This document shows, in pieces, positions 6,990 to 10,541 of a DNA stretch of 10,541 nucleotides. Origin of the DNA: Bacteroidales bacterium (GTDB taxonomy: Bacteria; Bacteroidota; Bacteroidia; Bacteroidales; DTU049). The translations under genes and the position numbers were made by a program. How positions within the stretch are numbered: the first letter of the stretch is position 1; the number at the start of each line of letters is the position of its first letter. The stretch covers positions 1-10,541 of the forward strand of contig JAHDSP010000304.1 in assembly GCA_018432645.1 (NCBI GenBank), in the 5' to 3' direction. Under the pieces are notes generated by a model. That model was not told where the DNA came from and ran no database searches. It saw only the letters and a program-made list of their open reading frames with translations.

Positions 6990-8267
6990 ATGAAACTTAT
7001 AAAAAATTTTATTGTAATTGCGAGTATGGTTTTATTATTCGCAGGATGTGTGGACGACGATTTTGATGTACCACCAATAGATATACCGCATGTAGATTTC
7101 GAGGCTAATACCACAATTGCTGAACTGAAAGCTATGTATAGCGGCGGATTAGATAGTATAGATACTAATATCATCATTACTGGTATAGTAGTGGCAAACG
7201 ATGAATCAGGTAATTTCTATAAACAATTAGAAATACAAGATAATACGGGTGGAATAGAGGTGAGAGTAGATAGATATGATTTATATACTCAATATAAAGT
7301 TGGACAAAGAGTATATATTAAATGTCAAGGCCTATTTCTAGGTAATTATGGTGGATTAGTACAAATAGGTTATAAATATCAAGGAGCTATTGGTAGAATA
7401 CCTGACGCTATAGTAGATCAGCATATTTTCAGAGATAGTCTCCCTGGCACTCCTCCTGCACCTATTAATACGACAATCTCAGGATTAAATTCTAACTATT
7501 TGAGTATGTTAATTCAGATAGATTCAGTACACTTTGCAGAAGTAGGTTCTAAATTTGCTGAATCAGATGCTATTACTAATAGAACAATATTAGATAGACA
7601 GGGACACACATTAATATTGAGAACATCTAATTATGCTAATTTCGCATCAGAATTATTGCCTGCTGGTGAAGGAAGCATAAGAGGTATATTATCAATCTAC
7701 AATGGCACTTATCAATTGTATATTCGCGATTTAAATGATTTAGTAAATTGGAATGAAAATGCTAGTTTACCATTTTTAGAGACTTTCTCTTCTAATCCTT
7801 TAATTAATAATACTTGGCTGTCATATAGTGCTGCTAGTAATAAAAACTGGACTTATAATAGTTCTAATGGTAATACAGGTGGATGTATGGAAATTAATGG
7901 ATATGGTGCAGATGTAGCTTCGGATGATTGGCTTATTTCTCCTGAAATTAATATAACAAGTGTTACAGCAGCTTCAATAAATTTCGAATTATGGACGCAA
8001 TATAGTGATGCTGGTTTAACTCAACCTATGGAAATATATATTTTAGAGAATTATACTAGTGGTGATCCTTCATTATCTGCTACAAACATTACTTATAGGT
8101 GCAATATGCCAGCTGCTAATAGCAAAGTATGGACATCAAGTGGTACAGTTGATATTTCTGATTTTACAGGGAAAATAGTACGTTTAGCATTCCATTATAC
8201 TTCAAGTGGCACAGGATCTTCTACATCTACTCTTTGGAGAGTAGATAATGTGGCAATAGATTTTTAA
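6990..8267 (+). CDS. DUF5689 and choice-of-anchor J surface lipoprotein
   Basis: 425-residue predicted lipoprotein. The signal peptide ends in the lipobox LFAGC with the lipidated cysteine at C20. The mature protein starts C-V-D-D-D-F-D, an acidic run like the lipoprotein export signal that sends Bacteroidota lipoproteins to the cell surface; surface exposure is inferred from that. Residues about 36-253 resemble DUF5689, an OB-fold-like domain of unknown function (features: GIVVANDESGNFYKQLEIQD at 65-84, LGNYGGLVQIGYKYQG at 117-132, IGRIP at 134-138). Residues about 261-425 resemble a choice-of-anchor J / cleaved-adhesin beta-sandwich (LPFLETF near its start, DDWLISPEI at 312-320, ending WRVDNVAIDF), often a carbohydrate- or protein-binding module. 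It is co-transcribed with the receptor-like gene (20-bp gap, no promoter of its own) and followed by a strong terminator. No catalytic residues are recognisable; a binding or capture role is most likely. Confidence 0.86.
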   Translation: MKLIKNFIVIASMVLLFAGCVDDDFDVPPIDIPHVDFEANTTIAELKAMYSGGLDSIDTNIIITGIVVANDESGNFYKQLEIQDNTGGIEVRVDRYDLYTQYKVGQRVYIKCQGLFLGNYGGLVQIGYKYQGAIGRIPDAIVDQHIFRDSLPGTPPAPINTTISGLNSNYLSMLIQIDSVHFAEVGSKFAESDAITNRTILDRQGHTLILRTSNYANFASELLPAGEGSIRGILSIYNGTYQLYIRDLNDLVNWNENASLPFLETFSSNPLINNTWLSYSAASNKNWTYNSSNGNTGGCMEINGYGADVASDDWLISPEINITSVTAASINFELWTQYSDAGLTQPMEIYILENYTSGDPSLSATNITYRCNMPAANSKVWTSSGTVDISDFTGKIVRLAFHYTSSGTGSSTSTLWRVDNVAIDF

Positions 8268-8287
8268 TAAAAAGGAATATATTTAAT

Positions 8288-8317
8288 AAAAAAGCTCGCC
8301 TTTTGGCGAGCTTTTTT
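8288..8317. terminator. Bidirectional intrinsic terminator
   Basis: AAAAAAGCTCGCC (8288-8300), a TTTT loop, then GGCGAGCTTTTTT (8305-8317) form a perfect 13-bp stem whose core is 7 bp with five G:C pairs. The A-run before and the T-run after make it work on both strands, so it can end the receptor/lipoprotein operon on the plus strand and the convergent HU transcript on the minus strand. It lies 20 bases past the lipoprotein stop codon and 22 bases past the HU stop codon. Confidence 0.93.
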
Positions 8318-8339
8318 ATTTTTGTTAATTAGAAATATT

Positions 8340-8615
8340 CTACTTTTGAACAGCGCTGCTGAGAGTAGAACCAGCTTTAAATTTCACTACTTTTTTTGCA
8401 GGAATTTTAATTGGTTTTCCAGTTCTAGGATCTCTACCTTCACGTGCTTTTCTTTGTACAACTTCAAAGCTACCAAAACCTACTAAGGCAACTTTGTCTT
8501 TTTTAGCTACTGCTTTTTTAACAGAACTCATGAAAGCATCTAATGCTTTTCTGGCTTCAGCTTTTGTTAAGCCGCTTTCTTTTGCCATTGCTGAAATTAA
8601 TTCTTCCTTATTCAT
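8340..8615 (-). CDS. HU-family DNA-binding nucleoid protein
   Basis: 91-residue histone-like protein that binds and bends DNA as a dimer and compacts the nucleoid. The whole HU/IHF fold is present: the N-terminal helical body with MNKEELISAMAKESGLTKAE, the GFGSFEV turn at 46-52, and the beta-arm signature RDPRTGKPIKIPA at 61-73 with the intercalating proline at P63. The C-terminus KVVKFKAGSTLSSAVQK is standard, and length is normal. HU fits better than IHF because the arm and ends match the HU consensus and no partner gene is adjacent; the paralogue (A or B type) cannot be told. It is monocistronic: its own promoter lies between it and the divergent dapD, and it ends at the shared terminator. 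Confidence 0.96.
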   Translation of the reverse strand: MNKEELISAMAKESGLTKAEARKALDAFMSSVKKAVAKKDKVALVGFGSFEVVQRKAREGRDPRTGKPIKIPAKKVVKFKAGSTLSSAVQK

Positions 8616-8649
8616 ATTTTTTTGTTTTAGGGGTTGAATTTTATTGATG

Positions 8650-8679
8650 CAAAATTACATATTTTTTTTAATATGCAAA
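8650..8679 (-). promoter_or_regulatory. Promoter of the HU gene
   Basis: On the minus strand TTTG (8679-8676) and TAATTTTG (8657-8650) are exact matches to the Bacteroidota -33/-7 boxes with an 18-nt spacer. The -7 box ends 34 bases before the HU ATG, giving a leader of roughly 28 nt, longer than for the other genes here. A second -7-like TATATTTG (8683-8676) overlaps the -33 box but has no partner upstream. Confidence 0.65.
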
Positions 8680-8783
8680 TATATAGACATTTTTTATTAA
8701 AATATTTCATAAATGTTATAAAAATAAGTATTAAATAGAGTAAAAATAAATCAAATATATATAATTTATACATAAATTAGTTT

Positions 8784-8813
8784 TTTGTATTTTAATAAAA
8801 ATGATTTACTTTG
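8784..8813 (+). promoter_or_regulatory. Putative dapD promoter
   Basis: TTTG at 8784-8787 and TTACTTTG at 8806-8813 (one mismatch to TAnnTTTG) are 18 nt apart. The -7 box ends 17 bases before the ATG at 8831, matching the 16-18 base spacing of the two other plus-strand promoters in this window. The upstream ATG at 8801 lies inside this promoter, which is the main argument for starting DapD at 8831. Confidence 0.5.
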
Positions 8814-8830
8814 TGATAAATATTAAAAAA

Positions 8831-9628
8831 ATGGAAGATATAATTTCTAAAGCATTTGAAAATAGGGAACTTCTAGAAGATAAAAAAATTAAACAATTGA
8901 TATTTAGTGTTATCGAGCAATTAAATAATGGAGAAATACGTGTAGCAGAGCCAAAAGGTGATAAATGGATCGTAAATGAATGGGTGAAAAAAGCTATTTT
9001 ATTATACTTTGCAATTACTAAAACTGAAAAAATTGAAATAGGTCCAATGGAATTTAATGATAAAATACCTTTGAAAACGGGGTATGATAATTTAAATGTG
9101 AGAGTAGTACCTACTGGCATAGCTAGATATGGGAGTTATCTTGCACCAGGCGTTGTTCTTATGCCAGGTTATGTAAATATTGGTGCATATGTAGATAGCG
9201 GAACTATGATAGATACATGGGTAACTGTTGGTTCGTGTGCTCAAATAGGAAAAAATGTACATTTAAGTGGTGGAGTAGGCATTGGAGGTGTTTTAGAGCC
9301 AATTCAAGCTAATCCAGTAATTATTGAAGATAATTGCTTTATAGGATCACGTTCTATAATAGTAGAAGGTGCTAGAATATGCGAAGGTGCAGTAATAGCT
9401 GCAGGAACTATTATCACTGCTTCTACACATATTATTGACGTTACAAAATCAGAACCAATAGAATATAGAGCTTATGTGCCACCTCGTAGTATAGTTATTT
9501 CTGGCACCTACTCAAAACAATTCCCAGCTGGTATTTATAATTTACCTTGTGCATTAATAATAGGTGAAAGAAAAGAGTCTACAGATGTTAAAACTCAATT
9601 AAATGATATTTTACGTGGTAAAATATGA
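8831..9628 (+). CDS. dapD: 2,3,4,5-tetrahydropyridine-2,6-dicarboxylate N-succinyltransferase
   Basis: Trimeric cytosolic acyltransferase that transfers succinyl from succinyl-CoA to tetrahydrodipicolinate, committing the succinylase branch toward meso-diaminopimelate (peptidoglycan) and lysine. From the ATG at 8831 it is 265 aa, normal for the family. An N-terminal helical domain (about 1-95) precedes a left-handed beta-helix of hexapeptide repeats (about 100-225). The DapD signature runs from DSGTMIDTWVTVGSCAQIGK (122-141) through HLSGGVGIGGVLEPIQA (144-160) to DNCFIGSRSIIVEGA. D128 (in MIDTW) and E179 (in IVEGA) match the catalytic pair of the family. An in-frame ATG at 8801 would add ten residues (MIYFVINIKK) before the family-typical start, but it falls within the likely promoter. 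The gene is divergent from HU; no other dap gene is adjacent, so the rest of the pathway is encoded elsewhere. Confidence 0.96.
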   Translation: MEDIISKAFENRELLEDKKIKQLIFSVIEQLNNGEIRVAEPKGDKWIVNEWVKKAILLYFAITKTEKIEIGPMEFNDKIPLKTGYDNLNVRVVPTGIARYGSYLAPGVVLMPGYVNIGAYVDSGTMIDTWVTVGSCAQIGKNVHLSGGVGIGGVLEPIQANPVIIEDNCFIGSRSIIVEGARICEGAVIAAGTIITASTHIIDVTKSEPIEYRAYVPPRSIVISGTYSKQFPAGIYNLPCALIIGERKESTDVKTQLNDILRGKI

Positions 9629-9681
9629 GCTCAATACCGAAATGTAAAGTCCCAACAAATTGTTAATGATTTTTATAAAAA

Positions 9682-9710
9682 ATATTTAATTTTATAAAAA
9701 AATTAAATAT
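9682..9710. repeat. AT-only 12-bp hairpin abutting the channel gene start
   Basis: ATATTTAATTTT (9682-9693) and AAAATTAAATAT (9699-9710) are perfect 12-bp inverted arms around a 5-base loop, made only of A and T. The right arm ends on the base before the ATG at 9711. It could be a weak dapD terminator, a binding site, or an mRNA structure masking the translation start. The rest of 9629-9681 holds no gene and no clear promoter. Confidence 0.45.
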
Positions 9711-10541
9711 ATGGAAGAATTTTTAAAATCCAATACTTTTAAATGGATATTATCAATATTAATAGTAATTTTAGGATGGTTGATAGGCATACTAATTAAT
9801 AAATTTATATATAAAAAGATAAAAAATATTTCACAAAAAACCCATAGAAGATATTATTACATAATAGTTAAGAAAATTAAAAATCTGATTACAATATTAT
9901 TAGTTTTGATAGCTACATATATAGCAGTAAATATAGCTCCTATATCTACTGATATTCTAAAATATGTAAATAATATTTTAAAAATTTTACTAATAATTAC
10001 AATTACATTATTAATATCAAGATTATTATCTAATTATATTCAATATTTATTGAAAAAAACAAATAAATTAACTTCTAAAACGTCTATTTTTAATGTTATA
10101 ATTGATATTTTAATATATACTGTAGGTATTATTATTATTTTGCACACTTTAGGTATTTCAGTTGCAGCTATTTTAGCTTCTTTAGGGCTAGGAGGGTTAG
10201 CTGTAGCTTTAGCACTACAGGAAACATTAACGAATCTTTTTGCTGGCATTCAACTAATGTTATCAAAAAAAATACAAATAGGAGATTATATAAAGCTAGA
10301 TAGTGGTGAAGAGGGCAAAATAACAGATATTACTTGGCGAGAGACTACTATTCGGCAAATTTTAAATAACGTAATAATAGTGCCAAATTCTAAAATGACT
10401 ACAGGGAAATTGATTAATTATAATCTTCCTGATGGTACATATCCAGTAGTAATTCCTGTAGGTATTAGTTATAATAGTGATTTAGAGAAGGTAGAAAATA
10501 TAACATTAGATGTTGCAAATGAAATGATAAGAGATTTTCCT
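9711..10541 (+). CDS. MscS-family mechanosensitive ion channel (3' end outside window)
   Basis: Inner-membrane channel that opens under membrane tension to release solutes on hypo-osmotic shock. 277 codons are visible from the ATG at 9711 and the frame is still open at the window edge. The previous in-frame stop is at 9687-9689, with no other ATG between. Hydrophobic helices lie at about 11-30, 56-76, 88-108 and 128-148, followed by the pore helix at about 151-184 (ASLGLGGLAVALALQ at 156-170, then NLFAGIQLML). The beta domain follows, with IQIGDYIKL and VPNSKM, and the start of the cytoplasmic alpha/beta cage. One or two more helices than E. coli MscS precede the pore. Aligned to E. coli MscS, Q170 matches Q112 and G179 matches G121, but the kink glycine G113 is replaced by E171. 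It is probably expressed from dapD read-through or an unrecognised promoter; 82 bp separate it from dapD. Confidence 0.93.
   Translation, partial: MEEFLKSNTFKWILSILIVILGWLIGILINKFIYKKIKNISQKTHRRYYYIIVKKIKNLITILLVLIATYIAVNIAPISTDILKYVNNILKILLIITITLLISRLLSNYIQYLLKKTNKLTSKTSIFNVIIDILIYTVGIIIILHTLGISVAAILASLGLGGLAVALALQETLTNLFAGIQLMLSKKIQIGDYIKLDSGEEGKITDITWRETTIRQILNNVIIVPNSKMTTGKLINYNLPDGTYPVVIPVGISYNSDLEKVENITLDVANEMIRDFP

Noticed and set aside
8806..9120. Open frame of about 104 codons on the minus strand, opposite dapD
   Set aside because: It is fully antisense to the conserved DapD coding sequence, and its translation has no recognisable domain; it is a by-product of the dapD codons.
9654..9664. 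Palindrome AACAAATTGTT after dapD considered as a terminator
   Set aside because: It leaves no loop for an RNA hairpin and has no following T-run, so it cannot be an intrinsic terminator; too short to call an operator.
10040..10249. Minus-strand 69-codon frame near the right edge
   Set aside because: It is antisense to the MscS-like pore region, which is clearly the real coding frame.

Overview
The window looks like chromosomal DNA from an AT-rich member of the Bacteroidota, most likely an anaerobic Bacteroidales-like lineage. Three things suggest this: (i) promoters of the Bacteroidota type (TTTG, a spacer of 17-22 nt, then TAnnTTTG) sit before most transcription units; (ii) none of the starts has a convincing Shine-Dalgarno sequence, only A/T-rich leaders; (iii) the window encodes a carboxypeptidase-regulatory-domain/TonB-receptor outer-membrane protein followed by a DUF5689 + choice-of-anchor J lipoprotein with an acidic post-cysteine signal, a gene pair typical of that phylum. 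The genus cannot be named from the sequence alone.

Layout from left to right. A short C/T-rich tandem repeat at the left edge lies just past the 3' end of dxs (minus strand; DXP synthase, first enzyme of the MEP isoprenoid pathway). A 224-bp AT-rich divergent region with two small inverted repeats separates dxs from a plus-strand single-chain ADP-forming acyl/acetate-CoA ligase. Next, with its own promoter starting immediately after the ligase stop codon, is a two-gene operon: an 898-residue TonB-dependent-receptor-like barrel and, 20 bp later, a DUF5689 surface lipoprotein. This operon and the convergent HU gene share one strong bidirectional terminator. HU (minus) and dapD (plus; tetrahydrodipicolinate N-succinyltransferase, lysine/meso-DAP pathway) are divergent, each with its own promoter. 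After dapD comes an AT-only hairpin that abuts the start of an MscS-family mechanosensitive channel gene, which runs off the right edge.

Most of the window is housekeeping: isoprenoid precursors, acyl-CoA energy conservation, nucleoid protein, peptidoglycan/lysine precursor, osmotic safety valve. The receptor/lipoprotein pair is the least understood part and the best candidate for an uncharacterised system; its substrate cannot be read from the sequence. I found no tRNA, rRNA, CRISPR array, insertion sequence or phage gene, and no frameshifted or broken gene. The promoter positions argue for shorter N-termini of Dxs and DapD than the longest open frames would give.
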